From positions 372,001-436,000 of the forward strand of contig NZ_RFFL01000001.1 in NCBI RefSeq assembly GCF_003696285.1: DNA of 64,000 nt. Reading direction: 5' to 3'. The number at the start of each line of letters is the position of its first letter. The stretch's first letter is position 1. This DNA is from Stutzerimonas nitrititolerans. GTDB lineage: Bacteria; Pseudomonadota; Gammaproteobacteria; Pseudomonadales; Pseudomonadaceae. Shown one piece after another: positions 1-8,892 of this stretch. The translations under genes were made by a program, and so were the position numbers. The notes beneath the pieces were generated by a model. The model saw only the letters and a list, made by a program, of their open reading frames with translations. It ran no database searches and was not told the origin of the DNA.

Positions 1-2
1 GG

Positions 3-1565
3 GACATGACGCTCAATCGCGTCATTGCCTCGACCCTGCAAGGCCTGATTCTCACCGCCGCGATCCTCTGGATCATCTTCGGTGCGATCCTGCTGCTCAA
101 CACCCTCAAGCATTCCGGCGGCATCGCCGCAATTCGCCGAGGTTTCTCCAACATCAGCCCGGATCGTCGCGTCCAGGCGCTGATCGTGGCCTGGCTGTTC
201 GGCTGTTTCATCGAGGGTGCCTCGGGCTTCGGTACGCCGGCCGCGGTGGCCGCGCCGCTGATGGTGGCACTGGGCTTCCCGGCCCTGGCCGCGGTCGTGA
301 TGGGCATGATGGTGCAGTCCACGCCGGTTTCCTTCGGCGCGGTGGGTACGCCGATCATCGTCGGCGTAGGCGGCGGCCTGGACCAGACCGGTATCGGTGC
401 GCAACTGGCTGCAGTCGGTAGCAACTGGGACGTGTTCTTCCACCTGATCTTCTCGCGCGTCGCGATCATCCACGCGATCTGCGGGATTCTGATGCCGCTG
501 ATCATGCTGTGCATCCTGACCCGCTACTTCGGGCGTAACAAATCCTGGTCCGAAGGCCTGGCAATGGCGCCGTTCGCGGTCTTCACCGGCCTGGCGTTCG
601 TCATCCCCTACGCCGCCGCCGGTATCTTCCTCGGCCCTGAGTTCCCCTCGATGATCGGCGCCCTGGTAGGCCTGGCCATCGTGGTGCCTGCCGCCAAGGC
701 GGGTTTCCTGCTGCCCAAGGACACCTGGGATTTCGCGCCGGCCAGCGAATGGCCTGCCGACTGGATGGGCAAGATCGAGATGAAGATCGAGGACGTGGCC
801 GGCAAGACGCCGATCTCCGTTCCGATGGCCTGGGCGCCCTACCTGCTGCTGGCCGCCTTCCTGGTGATCTCCCGCGTCTTCCCCGACGTCAAGGGCCTCC
901 TGATGGCCGTCAGCTTCGGCTGGAAGGACATTCTCGGCGAGACCGGCGTGTCCGGCACCCTCGAACCGCTGTTCCTGCCGGGCGGCATCCTCTGCATGGT
1001 GGTGCTGGTCACCTTCTTCCTGCACCGGATGAAGGCCAGCGAGCTGGGCGCGGCCCTTTCCGAGTCGAGCAAGACCCTGCTCGGCGCGGGCTTCGTGCTG
1101 ATCTTCACCATCCCGATGGTGCGGATCCTGATCAACTCCGGCGTCAATGGCTCGGATCTGGTTTCCATGCCGGTGGCCATGGCACAGCTGGTGGCCAACA
1201 GCGTGGGCGACATCTATCCGTTCTTCGCCCCGGCCGTCGGTGCGCTGGGAGCCTTCATCGCCGGTTCCAACACCGTTTCCAACCTGATGCTCTCGCAGTT
1301 CCAGTTCAACACCGCGGGCCTGCTGGGCCTGTCCGGCGCGTTGATGGTGGCGCTGCAGTCGGTGGGCGCGGCGGCGGGCAACATGATCGCCATCCATAAC
1401 GTCGTCGCGGCATCGGCGACCGTGGGCCTGCTGGGACGCGAAGGGATCACCCTGCGCAAGACCATGCTGCCGACACTGTACTACCTCATCCTGGCCGGCA
1501 GCATCGGCCTGATCGGGTTCTACGTGATGGGTATCAGCGATCCGCTGGCCGGCATCGCCGGCTAA
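3..1565 (+). CDS. LldP-family L-lactate/glycolate permease, 5'-truncated by window edge
   Basis: Inner-membrane 2-hydroxy-acid:proton symporter of the LldP/GlcA family. The frame is open to the first base of the window, so the true start lies upstream; 520 residues are visible against roughly 550-590 for the family, so about 30-60 residues are missing. The visible part has many hydrophobic segments and the family signature [18 protein letters not shown] near residue 70, followed by [13 protein letters not shown] terminator follows the stop, then rubredoxin. In P. aeruginosa the rubredoxin genes sit beside the glycolate oxidase (glc) cluster (from memory), so glycolate is as plausible a substrate as L-lactate; sequence alone does not decide. 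Confidence 0.9.
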   Translation, partial: DMTLNRVIASTLQGLILTAAILWIIFGAILLLNTLKHSGGIAAIRRGFSNISPDRRVQALIVAWLFGCFIEGASGFGTPAAVAAPLMVALGFPALAAVVMGMMVQSTPVSFGAVGTPIIVGVGGGLDQTGIGAQLAAVGSNWDVFFHLIFSRVAIIHAICGILMPLIMLCILTRYFGRNKSWSEGLAMAPFAVFTGLAFVIPYAAAGIFLGPEFPSMIGALVGLAIVVPAAKAGFLLPKDTWDFAPASEWPADWMGKIEMKIEDVAGKTPISVPMAWAPYLLLAAFLVISRVFPDVKGLLMAVSFGWKDILGETGVSGTLEPLFLPGGILCMVVLVTFFLHRMKASELGAALSESSKTLLGAGFVLIFTIPMVRILINSGVNGSDLVSMPVAMAQLVANSVGDIYPFFAPAVGALGAFIAGSNTVSNLMLSQFQFNTAGLLGLSGALMVALQSVGAAAGNMIAIHNVVAASATVGLLGREGITLRKTMLPTLYYLILAGSIGLIGFYVMGISDPLAGIAG

Positions 1566-1582
1566 GCGACAGCGCTGACTGC

Positions 1583-1606
1583 AACGGGCGGCCTAGGCCG
1601 CCCGTT
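1583..1606 (+). terminator. Intrinsic terminator after the permease
   Basis: A perfect 24-bp palindrome with two 12-nt arms (AACGGGCGGCCT and its complement) begins 18 bp after the permease stop and is followed by the T-rich stretch GTGTTTGCGTTT. This is a typical GC stem plus T-tail and separates the permease from rubredoxin. Confidence 0.85.
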
Positions 1607-1616
1607 GTGTTTGCGT

Positions 1617-1644
1617 TTGGCGCAACGCCGCGTTCTGGTATAGC
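1617..1644 (+). promoter_or_regulatory. Putative sigma-70-type promoter of rubredoxin
   Basis: TTGGCG at 1617-1622 and TATAGC at 1639-1644 with 16 bp between them lie 29 bp upstream of the rubredoxin ATG and just after the permease terminator. Prediction from sequence match only. Confidence 0.5.
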
Positions 1645-1672
1645 GTGCGGCAATCGACAAGCCGAGGTGGAC

Positions 1673-1840
1673 ATGAAGAAATGGCAATGCGTGGTGTGCG
1701 GTTTCATCTATGACGAAGCCCTGGGCCTGCCTGACGAGGGCATTGCCCCTGGCACCGCTTGGGAAGATGTACCGGAAGACTGGCTGTGCCCCGACTGCGG
1801 TGTGGGCAAGATGGATTTCGAAATGATCGCGATCGACTGA
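1673..1840 (+). CDS. rubA: Rubredoxin
   Basis: A 55-residue cytoplasmic electron carrier with one iron held by four cysteines. Both metal knuckles are visible: CVVCG near the N-terminus and CPDCG near residue 42, and the length is standard. The start at 1673 is chosen because it gives the canonical MKKWQC beginning; the frame is open further upstream but that part lies in the intergenic region. It precedes rubredoxin reductase by 36 bp, so the pair is probably one transcript passing electrons from NADH through the reductase to rubredoxin. The final acceptor (alkane hydroxylase-like or oxidative-stress enzymes) is not encoded in the window. Confidence 0.96.
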   Translation: MKKWQCVVCGFIYDEALGLPDEGIAPGTAWEDVPEDWLCPDCGVGKMDFEMIAID

Positions 1841-1876
1841 TCCGCTATCGATACGGCAACGAAAGAGGTAAGCGAC

Positions 1877-3061
1877 ATGACGGCACCCCTGGTAATCATC
1901 GGCACGGGGCTGGCGGGCTACAACCTGGCCAGGGAGTTTCGCAAGCACGACAGCGAAACGCCGTTGCTGCTGATCACCGCCGACGATGGTCGCTCGTATT
2001 CCAAGCCGATGCTTTCGACCGGCTTCGCCATGGGCAAGGATGCCGACGCGCTCGGCATGCTTTCCGCCGGCCAGATGGCCATTCAACTCAACGCCGAAAT
2101 CCGCACCCACACCCGGGTGACCCGGCTCGACCCGGACAATCGCCGGATCTGGATCGGTAACGAGCCGGTGTGCTATCGCGATCTGGTGCTTGCCTGGGGC
2201 GCACAGCCCGTTCGGGTTCCGCTGGCGGGCGATGCCGCCGATGCGGTCTTTCCTATCAACGATCTGCTCGACTACGGGCGTTTTCGCGAAGCGGCGAAGG
2301 GCAAGCGCCGAGTGTTGATATTCGGTGCGGGGCTGATCGGCTGCGAATTCGCCAATGATCTGCTGCAGGGCGGTTACGCAGTCGAGCTGGTGGCCCCCGA
2401 TGCGCAGGTCATGCCGACCCTGTTGCCGCCCGCAGCCGCAACCGCCGTGCGGCGGGGGCTGGAATCGCTGGGCGCCCGTTTTCATTTCGGCGTGGTGGCG
2501 GAGCGATTGGAGCGCACCGCCAGCGGCTTGCAGGCGCGGCTTTCCGATGGGCAGTGCCTGGAGTGCGATCTGGTGGTCAGCGCGGTCGGTTTGCGGCCAC
2601 GCACCGAGCTGGCCGAGGCCGCCGGCCTGGAGGTCGGGCGCGGCATCGTGGTAGATCGCTTCCTGCGTACTTCGGCCGAGCATGTCTATGCGCTGGGGGA
2701 TTGCGCCGAGGTCGGCGGGCTCAATCTGCTCTACGTCATGCCGCTGATGAGCGGAGTGCGAGCCCTGTCGCGCACGCTCAGCGGGACTGCCGTGTCGGTC
2801 AGCTACGGGCCGATGCCGGTTACAGTGAAGACCCCGGTGTGCCCGCTGGTGGTATCGCCGCCGGCCGCCGGTAGCGAGGGCAGCTGGGACATCGAGGGCG
2901 ACGGCAACGATGTCACCGCACTGTTTCGTTCGGCCGACGGGCGCTTGCTGGGCTACGCGCTGACTGGCACGGCCGTGCAGCGGCGACTGGCCCTGAACAA
3001 GGAATTGCCACCGCTGCTGGCGGAACTACCGCAAGCTCTGGCGCTAACGCCTTCGACTTGA
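1877..3061 (+). CDS. Rubredoxin-NAD(+) reductase (FAD-dependent)
   Basis: A 394-residue FAD-dependent pyridine-nucleotide reductase passing electrons from NADH to rubredoxin. Three dinucleotide-fold marks are visible: an N-terminal FAD-binding motif [13 protein letters not shown], a central NAD-binding motif [14 protein letters not shown] near residue 155, and the second FAD motif [10 protein letters not shown] near residue 270. The rest matches the AlkT/RubB-type reductase C-terminal domain. A purine-rich GAAAGAGG precedes the ATG, and the gene lies directly behind rubredoxin, which supports the assignment over other members of this large reductase superfamily. Confidence 0.93.
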   Translation: MTAPLVIIGTGLAGYNLAREFRKHDSETPLLLITADDGRSYSKPMLSTGFAMGKDADALGMLSAGQMAIQLNAEIRTHTRVTRLDPDNRRIWIGNEPVCYRDLVLAWGAQPVRVPLAGDAADAVFPINDLLDYGRFREAAKGKRRVLIFGAGLIGCEFANDLLQGGYAVELVAPDAQVMPTLLPPAAATAVRRGLESLGARFHFGVVAERLERTASGLQARLSDGQCLECDLVVSAVGLRPRTELAEAAGLEVGRGIVVDRFLRTSAEHVYALGDCAEVGGLNLLYVMPLMSGVRALSRTLSGTAVSVSYGPMPVTVKTPVCPLVVSPPAAGSEGSWDIEGDGNDVTALFRSADGRLLGYALTGTAVQRRLALNKELPPLLAELPQALALTPST

Positions 3062-3207
3062 GTCTACAAAGCACCTCTTGGGGCTGGCGCCAGTGCTAGC
3101 AGCGTGCCATTCTCCTCGAGCCTGCGGCGGTCTTGAGCTGTCGCAGCGCCTTGAAACGCTGTTCGGAGAACAGCAGACACAACAACAAGAAAGCATCAGA
3201 GGCTACC

Positions 3208-3480
3208 ATGCGCAAACCGGAACTCGCGGCCGCCATCGCCGAAAAGGCTGACCTCACCAAGGATCAGGCCAATCGTGTACTCAATGCCGTTCTGGATGAA
3301 ATCACCAACGCGCTGAACCGCAAGGACAGCGTGACCCTGGTTGGTTTCGGCACCTTCCTGCAGCGCCACCGTGGGGCGCGCACCGGCAAGAATCCCCAAA
3401 CGGGGGAGCCGGTGACCATCAAGGCCAGCAATACCGTGGCGTTCAAGCCTGGAAAAATGCTGAAAGACGCGATCAACTGA
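3208..3480 (+). CDS. HU-family DNA-binding protein
   Basis: A 90-residue histone-like nucleoid protein that binds and bends DNA as a dimer. It shows the HU/IHF pattern: N-terminal helices, the GFGTF turn, the DNA-binding arm with RTGKNPQTGEP, and a C-terminal FKPGK motif. The start at 3208 is chosen to give MRKPELAAAIAEKA, matching family length; the open frame upstream is not protein-like. In P. aeruginosa an HU gene occupies the same place next to rubredoxin reductase (from memory). HU rather than IHF is inferred from the arm sequence. Confidence 0.95.
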   Translation: MRKPELAAAIAEKADLTKDQANRVLNAVLDEITNALNRKDSVTLVGFGTFLQRHRGARTGKNPQTGEPVTIKASNTVAFKPGKMLKDAIN

Positions 3481-3489
3481 TCCCGCGCT

Positions 3490-3513
3490 ACCCGGAGCCG
3501 CCCGGCTCCGGGT
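3490..3513 (+). terminator. Hairpin terminator after the HU gene
   Basis: ACCCGGAGCCG at 3490-3500 and CGGCTCCGGGT at 3503-3513 form a perfect 11-bp GC stem starting 9 bp after the HU stop. No T-run follows, so termination may be weak or Rho-assisted. Confidence 0.6.
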
Positions 3514-3630
3514 AAATCCCTGACCGCCCGGTCCGCTACCGACCGCTCTGTTCTCACCACGCAAAGTCCTTTTCCTGTTCCGACGAGCCGCTACAATGCG
3601 CGAACGTTCTTCATCTGTCGGAAAAACAAC

Positions 3631-4005
3631 ATGAAATTCCGCTTTCTTCTCTGGATGCTGGGCCGCCTGATGGGCAAGGCCAGCCGCACCAATCCCGATT
3701 TCCAGCAGCAACTGGGCGACAAGGACCTGACCTTTCAACTGCATACGCTGGATGGCAAGGTGGCGCGGCATTTCATCGTCAAGGACCAGCGCATTACCAG
3801 CAAGAGCGGTCCCGCGGTCGAGCCGGCTTTTTCGCTGGGCTTCAAGGATGCCGCCTACGGGTACGCGACCATGACGGCGAAGAACAAGCAGCTGGCGTTC
3901 ATGCAGGGGATTCAGGACAAGCACATCCAGATTCAGGGGAATCCTGCGTTGGTGATGTGGTTTCAGGGACTGACCAAGTATCTGAAGCCGCGCAAGAAGA
4001 AGTGA
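3631..4005 (+). CDS. SCP2 sterol-binding-like domain protein
   Basis: A 124-residue protein that looks like a free-standing SCP2-type lipid-binding domain: beta-rich centre, then a helical part with an IQGNPALVMWFQGL segment resembling the hydrophobic cavity region of the family. A basic tail KPRKKK ends it. The N-terminus has a short hydrophobic patch (FRFLLWMLGRLMG) but no clear signal peptide. A -10-like TACAAT lies at 3592-3597 upstream. The ligand and function in Pseudomonas are unknown; the call is by fold resemblance. Confidence 0.75.
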   Translation: MKFRFLLWMLGRLMGKASRTNPDFQQQLGDKDLTFQLHTLDGKVARHFIVKDQRITSKSGPAVEPAFSLGFKDAAYGYATMTAKNKQLAFMQGIQDKHIQIQGNPALVMWFQGLTKYLKPRKKK

Positions 4006-4513
4006 TTTTTGGGGCGTCGAGTTTTGGCTCAGGGCTTTGGGTGGGACCTTTCGCTTTCTTCGGCGCGGGACTACAGGTTGCGCCTTGCACGGCGCCTTAC
4101 TTTTCTTTGTTTGCGCAAAGAAAAGTAAGCAAAAGAAAGCGCACCCCTACATTCGGGTCAGGGGGCTTCGCCCCCTGACTTCCCTCCTTCCGCCACCACT
4201 TCGGGGTCGGCATACAAGGGCCGTCCCTGGCCCTTTATGCCTCTCGCGGCATCCATGCCGCTCGCCCCCTGCGTGCTGGCTCCATTCGGCCTCCTGCAAG
4301 GGGAGGGCGGTGTTGCCTGTCAGCCCGTGCGAAGGAAAAAGCAAAGCCGGCTCTCGCCCCGTCAGACGACTCGGACTCAAATTCCCTTCAGGAGGCCGAA
4401 CGCAAGTGTTGCGTAGGACGCGAGGCATGGACGCCGAGCGTGGAGCGAAGGGACAGGATAAAGCGCCACGGGTCAACACAGCCCTCGATGCCGGTAACGT
4501 TCGCCGGAAGGCT
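4006..4513. repeat. Non-coding 508-bp stretch with strong hairpins, probable dispersed intergenic repeat
   Basis: No credible gene lies between the SCP2-like gene and gcdR. The stretch contains a perfect 14-bp inverted repeat, CTTACTTTTCTTTG at 4096-4109 and its complement at 4116-4129, and a second hairpin with 10-bp arms GTCAGGGGGC at 4157-4166 and 4170-4179. The composition is unlike the neighbouring genes. The TTACTTTTCTTTG palindrome is familiar to me as a recurring intergenic motif in Pseudomonas genomes. Several frames are open through the region, but they lack ribosome-binding sites and recognisable domains. Confidence 0.6.
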
Positions 4514-5446
4514 TCAGGAGCCGGCCTGGTCCCGCCAAACCCGCGCCTCTCCCGCAACCCAATCGCGAAACGCCACCAACCCCGCCGACTCCACCTTGCG
4601 CTCGGGAATCATCAGGTAATACGCCCGCGTCTCGCTGCGATAGGCCTGCGGATGCGCCAGCACCAACCGCCCCTCGGCCAGCTCCCTCTGGATCAGGAAC
4701 GGCGGAATCAACGCCACCCCCATCCCATGCTCCGCCGCCTGCGCCAGCATCGAAAACAGCTCCAGCCGCGGACCGGTCATGTCCCGGGCGACCTTCATCC
4801 CCAGCGCATCGAACCACTGGCGCCAGGCATAGGGCCGGGTGGTCTGCTGCAGCAGCGGCATTTGCGCCAGCGCCTCCGCATCCAGCGGCTTGCCATCGGG
4901 CAACAGTGCGGGGCTGCAGACCGGCTGCAGGTCCTCGGGCATCAGGAAGTGCGCCTCGGTGCCCGACCATTCCCCATCGCCGAAATAAATGGCGGCATCG
5001 AAATCGGTATCGGCGAAGAGAAAGGGCCGTGTGCGGTTGGTCAGGTTGAGGGTGATCTGCGGATGCTGCGCCTGGAAATGCTTCAGCCGAGGAACCAGCC
5101 ACTGCGTGCCGAAAGTGGGCACTACGGCCAGTTCCAGGCTCATCGCGCCCTGCTGGCCCATCACCGAGAGGGTGTCGCGCTCCACCGCATCCAGTTGCGC
5201 GGCGATGCGTCGGGCATAGGACTGGCCGGCTTCGGTCAGCTGCACGCCACGCCGCGAGCGGCGAAACAGTGCCAGCCCGAGGAAGGTCTCCAACCCGCCG
5301 ATCTGGCGGCAGATGGCGCTCTGGGTCAGCGCCAGCTCATCGGCGGCGCGGGTAAAACTTCCATGCCGGGCTGCGGCCTCGAAGGCGATCAGCGCGGCGG
5401 TGCTGGGTATCTTGCGACGCATCTGTGCGTAAGCCTCATCGCTCAT
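4514..5446 (-). CDS. gcdR: LysR-family transcriptional regulator of the glutarate/lysine genes
   Basis: A 310-residue LysR regulator: N-terminal winged helix-turn-helix with [21 protein letters not shown] (residues about 22-45), then a two-lobe effector-binding domain. It is divergent from gcdH with a 149-bp intergenic region, the arrangement known for GcdR controlling gcdHG in Pseudomonas (PA0448 type). The effector is presumably glutarate or a derivative, by family knowledge. The start gives [15 protein letters not shown]; an in-frame ATG eight codons later would give MRRKIPS and is an alternative start. Confidence 0.88.
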   Translation of the reverse strand: MSDEAYAQMRRKIPSTAALIAFEAAARHGSFTRAADELALTQSAICRQIGGLETFLGLALFRRSRRGVQLTEAGQSYARRIAAQLDAVERDTLSVMGQQGAMSLELAVVPTFGTQWLVPRLKHFQAQHPQITLNLTNRTRPFLFADTDFDAAIYFGDGEWSGTEAHFLMPEDLQPVCSPALLPDGKPLDAEALAQMPLLQQTTRPYAWRQWFDALGMKVARDMTGPRLELFSMLAQAAEHGMGVALIPPFLIQRELAEGRLVLAHPQAYRSETRAYYLMIPERKVESAGLVAFRDWVAGEARVWRDQAGS

Positions 5447-5514
5447 GCGGATGGAGAAAGCGCTCAGCTTATCCTGGAGTGAGGAAATCGCACAGATCGT
5501 TGCGAAATTCTCGT

Positions 5515-5543
5515 TTGTCGGTAGTGCAGGTAGCGCCTAGGAT
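5515..5543 (+). promoter_or_regulatory. Putative gcdH promoter in the gcdR-gcdH divergent region
   Basis: TTGTCG at 5515-5520 and TAGGAT at 5538-5543 are separated by exactly 17 bp, 52 bp ahead of the gcdH ATG. Immediately upstream is TTGCGAAATTCTCG, an imperfect dyad with the T-N11-A character expected of a LysR binding site. Prediction from sequence only. Confidence 0.5.
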
Positions 5544-5595
5544 CTTTACATCCCGCCCGCGCCCGAAGCGGGCCACGACTACGAGAGGAGCCTCT

Positions 5596-6777
5596 ATGGC
5601 CGGCAACGCACGCTTCAACTGGATCGACCCGCTGCTGCTCGATCAGCAACTGACCGAGGAAGAGCGCATGGTGCGTGACAGCGCTGCGCAGTTCGCCGCC
5701 GACAAGCTGGCGCCGCGGGTGCTGGAGGCCTTCCGCCACGAGCGTACCGATCCGGCGATCTTCCGCGAGATGGGCGAGACCGGCCTGCTTGGCGCGACCA
5801 TTCCCGAAACCTATGGCGGCAGCGGTCTGAATTACGTGTGCTACGGCCTGATCGCCCGCGAAGTGGAGCGCATCGATTCGGGCTATCGCTCGATGATGAG
5901 CGTGCAATCCTCGCTGGTGATGGTGCCGATCAACGAGTTCGGCAACGAGGCGACCAAACAGAAGTACCTGCCCGGACTGGCCAGCGGCGAGTTCATCGGC
6001 TGCTTCGGCCTGACCGAGCCCAATCATGGCTCCGACCCGGGCTCGATGGTCACCCGTGCGAAGAAGGTAGACGGTGGCTATCGGCTTTCCGGTAGCAAGA
6101 TGTGGATCACCAACAGCCCCATCGCCGACGTCTTTGTGGTCTGGGCCAAGGATGACGAGGGTGCCATTCGCGGCTTCGTGCTGGAAAAAGGCTGGGAAGG
6201 CCTGAGTGCACCTGCGATTCACGGCAAGGTCGGCCTGCGTGCTTCCATCACCGGCGAGATCGTGATGGACAACGTGTTCTGTCCCGAGGAAAACGCCTTC
6301 CCGGATGTGCGCGGTCTGAAAGGGCCCTTCACCTGCCTGAACAGCGCCCGTTACGGCATCAGCTGGGGCGCGCTGGGCGCCGCCGAGTTCTGCTGGCACA
6401 CCGCGCGCCAGTACGTGCTGGACCGTCAGCAGTTTGGCCGCCCGCTGGCAGCCAACCAGCTGATCCAGAAGAAACTCGCCGATATGCAGACCGAGATCAC
6501 CCTGGCCCTGCAGGGCTGCCTGCGCCTGGGCAGGATGAAGGACGAAGGCACGGCGGCGGTGGAGATCACTTCCATCATGAAGCGCAACAGCTGCGGCAAG
6601 GCGCTGGACGTGGCGCGCATGGCGCGCGACATGCTCGGCGGAAACGGCATCAGCGACGAGTTCGGTGTGGCGCGGCATCTGGTTAATCTCGAGGTGGTTA
6701 ATACCTACGAGGGCACCCATGACGTGCACGCGCTGATCCTCGGGCGGGCGCAGACCGGCATCCAGGCGTTTTTCTGA
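5596..6777 (+). CDS. gcdH: Glutaryl-CoA dehydrogenase
   Basis: A 393-residue FAD flavoenzyme of the acyl-CoA dehydrogenase family that oxidises and decarboxylates glutaryl-CoA to crotonyl-CoA in lysine and glutarate degradation. Visible marks include [15 protein letters not shown] (FAD/substrate region, about residue 135), the glutaryl-CoA-specific catalytic segment [16 protein letters not shown] with its catalytic glutamate near the C-terminus, and [15 protein letters not shown]. The start at 5596 follows GAGAGGAG, a good ribosome-binding site; it also matches family length. Divergent from gcdR and followed by gcdG, as in other pseudomonads. Confidence 0.97.
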   Translation: MAGNARFNWIDPLLLDQQLTEEERMVRDSAAQFAADKLAPRVLEAFRHERTDPAIFREMGETGLLGATIPETYGGSGLNYVCYGLIAREVERIDSGYRSMMSVQSSLVMVPINEFGNEATKQKYLPGLASGEFIGCFGLTEPNHGSDPGSMVTRAKKVDGGYRLSGSKMWITNSPIADVFVVWAKDDEGAIRGFVLEKGWEGLSAPAIHGKVGLRASITGEIVMDNVFCPEENAFPDVRGLKGPFTCLNSARYGISWGALGAAEFCWHTARQYVLDRQQFGRPLAANQLIQKKLADMQTEITLALQGCLRLGRMKDEGTAAVEITSIMKRNSCGKALDVARMARDMLGGNGISDEFGVARHLVNLEVVNTYEGTHDVHALILGRAQTGIQAFF

Positions 6778-6781
6778 AGCC

Positions 6782-6858
6782 GTAGGGTGGAAAACCGCGC
6801 CAGCGTTTTCCACCGCCAACCACTGGTGGAAAAGACCTGCGGTCGTTTTCCACCCTAC
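6782..6858. repeat. Intergenic inverted-repeat element (GTAGGGTGGAAAA family), copy 1
   Basis: Perfect 14-bp inverted ends, GTAGGGTGGAAAAC at 6782-6795 and its complement at 6845-6858, enclose a core containing further GTTTTCCACC pieces. It fills the gcdH-gcdG gap almost completely. A related element occurs at 10324-10450. It could form a hairpin in the gcdHG transcript and lower gcdG expression, but that is inference. Confidence 0.8.
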
Positions 6859-6871
6859 GCAGGAATCCAGC

Positions 6872-8092
6872 ATGTCCGCGTTATCCCATATCCGCGTTCT
6901 CGATCTGTCTCGCGTGCTCGCCGGACCCTGGGCCGGGCAGATCCTCGGTGATCTCGGCGCCGAGGTGATCAAGGTCGAACGCCCCGTTACCGGCGACGAC
7001 ACGCGTCACTGGGGCCCGCCGTTCCTCAAGGACGCGCAGGGTGAAAACACCGCCGAGGCGGCCTACTACCTCAGCGCCAACCGCAACAAGCAGTCGCTGA
7101 CCCTCGATTTCACCCGGCCCGAAGGCCAGCGCATCGTTCGCGAGCTGGTGGCGCAGAGCGACGTGCTGCTGGAGAACTTCAAGGTCGGCGGGCTGGCGGC
7201 CCATGGGCTGGATTACGCAAGCCTGAAGGCGATCAATCCGCGGCTGGTCTACTGCTCCATCACCGGCTTCGGCCAGGACGGACCCTATGCCTCACGCGCC
7301 GGCTACGATTTCATGATCCAGGGCCTCGGCGGGCTGATGAGCCTGACCGGCCGCAGCGATGCCGAGGAGGGCGCCGGGCCGGTGAAGGTCGGCGTGGCGC
7401 TCACCGACATCCTCACCGGGCTCTACGCCACGGTCGGCGTGCTGGCGGCACTGGCCCACCGCGAGCGCACGGGTGAGGGCCAGCATATCGATACGGCGCT
7501 GCTGGACGTGCAGGTCGCCTGTCTCGGCAACCAGGCGTTGAACTACCTCACCACCGGCGTCGCGCCGCGGCGCATGGGCAATGCCCATCCGAACATCGTG
7601 CCCTACCAGGACTTTCCCACGGCCGATGGCGACATCATTCTCACGGTCGGCAACGACGGGCAGTTCCGCAAGTTCTGCGAAGTCGCCGGTCATCCCGAAT
7701 GGGCCGCCGACCCGCGTTTCGCCAGCAACAAGGCGCGGGTCGCCCATCGTGCCGAGCTGATTCCGCTGATTCGCCAGGCCACGGTGTTCCGCACCACCGC
7801 CGAATGGCTGGCGGCGCTGGAGCGGGCTGGAGTGCCTTGCGGGCCGGTCAACGACCTTGCCCAGGTGTTTGCCGACCCGCAGGTACGGCATCGTGGCCTC
7901 AAGGTCGACGTGCCGCACCCGCTGGCCGGTAGCGTGCCGCAGGTGGCCAGCCCGTTGCGCCTGTCCTCCTCGCCGGTGGCCTACCGCAACCCACCGCCAC
8001 TGCTGGGCGAGCACAGCGAGGCGCTGCTGCAGAGCTTGCTGGGGCTGAATGAAGAGCAGATAGCGGCCTTGCGGTACGCCGGAGTGATTTGA
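6872..8092 (+). CDS. gcdG: Class III CoA-transferase, succinyl-CoA:glutarate type
   Basis: A 406-residue family III (CaiB/BaiF-like) CoA-transferase, likely activating glutarate to glutaryl-CoA for GcdH. It begins with the family pattern VLDLSRVLAGPWAGQILGDLGAEVIKVE, followed by NRNKQSLTLDF and, near residue 170, VKVGVALTDILTGLYA, which includes the catalytic aspartate region. It starts 94 bp after gcdH on the same strand, the gap being occupied by an inverted-repeat element. The substrate is inferred from the gcdR-gcdH-gcdG context. Confidence 0.92.
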   Translation: MSALSHIRVLDLSRVLAGPWAGQILGDLGAEVIKVERPVTGDDTRHWGPPFLKDAQGENTAEAAYYLSANRNKQSLTLDFTRPEGQRIVRELVAQSDVLLENFKVGGLAAHGLDYASLKAINPRLVYCSITGFGQDGPYASRAGYDFMIQGLGGLMSLTGRSDAEEGAGPVKVGVALTDILTGLYATVGVLAALAHRERTGEGQHIDTALLDVQVACLGNQALNYLTTGVAPRRMGNAHPNIVPYQDFPTADGDIILTVGNDGQFRKFCEVAGHPEWAADPRFASNKARVAHRAELIPLIRQATVFRTTAEWLAALERAGVPCGPVNDLAQVFADPQVRHRGLKVDVPHPLAGSVPQVASPLRLSSSPVAYRNPPPLLGEHSEALLQSLLGLNEEQIAALRYAGVI

Positions 8093-8113
8093 CGACCGAG
8101 ACGTATAGAAGCT

Positions 8114-8172
8114 TCGCCAGCAAGCTGGCTCCTACACACCATACCCGCCCGTAGGAGCGAGCTTGCTCGCGA
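8114..8172. repeat. REPIN: two inverted REP sequences
   Basis: Two 22-nt REP units lie head to head: one on the minus strand at 8114-8135 and one on the plus strand at 8151-8172. They start with GTAGGAGC and share 20 of 22 positions, each containing an imperfect palindrome around AGCTTGCT. This is the classic Pseudomonas REP doublet, 22 bp downstream of gcdG, and may also stabilise or end the gcdHG message. Confidence 0.85.
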
Positions 8173-8283
8173 TCCGCTGCAGTGATTCGCCGATGCGGAA
8201 CGCGGGCCTCCGCCAGGCGAGCTGAACTCTCCGGTCGTCCGGCCATTCTTATGGGAGGTAACCCTTTAGCGGACGAGCGCATC

Positions 8284-8892
8284 ATGCAGAGGCAGCATTC
8301 CCGATTCACCTGGCAACTGGCGGCCGTGCTTTTCATGTCCTGGCTGCTGACCGGCTGTGGCATCAACAACATTCCGCAATACGACGAGCAGGTGAAAGCC
8401 GCCTGGTCCCAGGTGGAAAACCAATACCAGCGCCGCGCCGACCTGATTCCCAACCTGGTCGAGACGGTCAAGGGCTTCGCCCGCCAGGAGCAGGAGACCC
8501 TGACGGCGGTGGTCGAGGCGCGAGCCAAGGCGACCTCCATCCAGGTCGATGCCAGTACGCTGGACAATCCCGAACAACTGCAGCAGTTCCAGCAGGCGCA
8601 GAACCAGCTGACCGGCGCCCTGAGCCGACTGATGATGGTCTCCGAGCGCTACCCGGAACTGAAGTCGAATCAGAACTTCCTCGCCCTGCAATCGCAGCTG
8701 GAGGGTACCGAGAACCGCATCGCCGTGGCGCGGCGCGACTTCATCGCGGCGGTGGAGCGCTACAACACCGAGATCCGCACCTTCCCCGGACGCATCTGGC
8801 ACACACTGATGTACAGCGACATGCCGCTTCGCGAGAACTTCGAGGCCACCGCCGAGAACGCCGAGCAGGCGCCGCAAGTGCAGTTTCAATGA
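8284..8892 (+). CDS. LemA-family membrane-anchored protein
   Basis: A 202-residue LemA-family protein. An N-terminal hydrophobic segment ends in LLTGC, a possible lipobox, then come the family signatures YDEQVKAAWSQVENQYQRRADLIPNLVETVKG and a long helical bundle with ERYPELKSNQNF. The start at 8284 leaves a short signal/anchor; the frame extends upstream without a good site, and GGAGGT at 8253-8258 is too far away to fit well. It overlaps the next gene by ATGA. LemA proteins often occur with TPM-domain proteins, as here; their biochemical role is not settled. Confidence 0.9.
   Translation: MQRQHSRFTWQLAAVLFMSWLLTGCGINNIPQYDEQVKAAWSQVENQYQRRADLIPNLVETVKGFARQEQETLTAVVEARAKATSIQVDASTLDNPEQLQQFQQAQNQLTGALSRLMMVSERYPELKSNQNFLALQSQLEGTENRIAVARRDFIAAVERYNTEIRTFPGRIWHTLMYSDMPLRENFEATAENAEQAPQVQFQ

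Noticed and set aside
4037-5482. Plus-strand open frame covering the hairpin block and the region opposite gcdR
   Set aside because: It crosses two strong hairpins and then shadows a clear LysR gene; no domain is visible.
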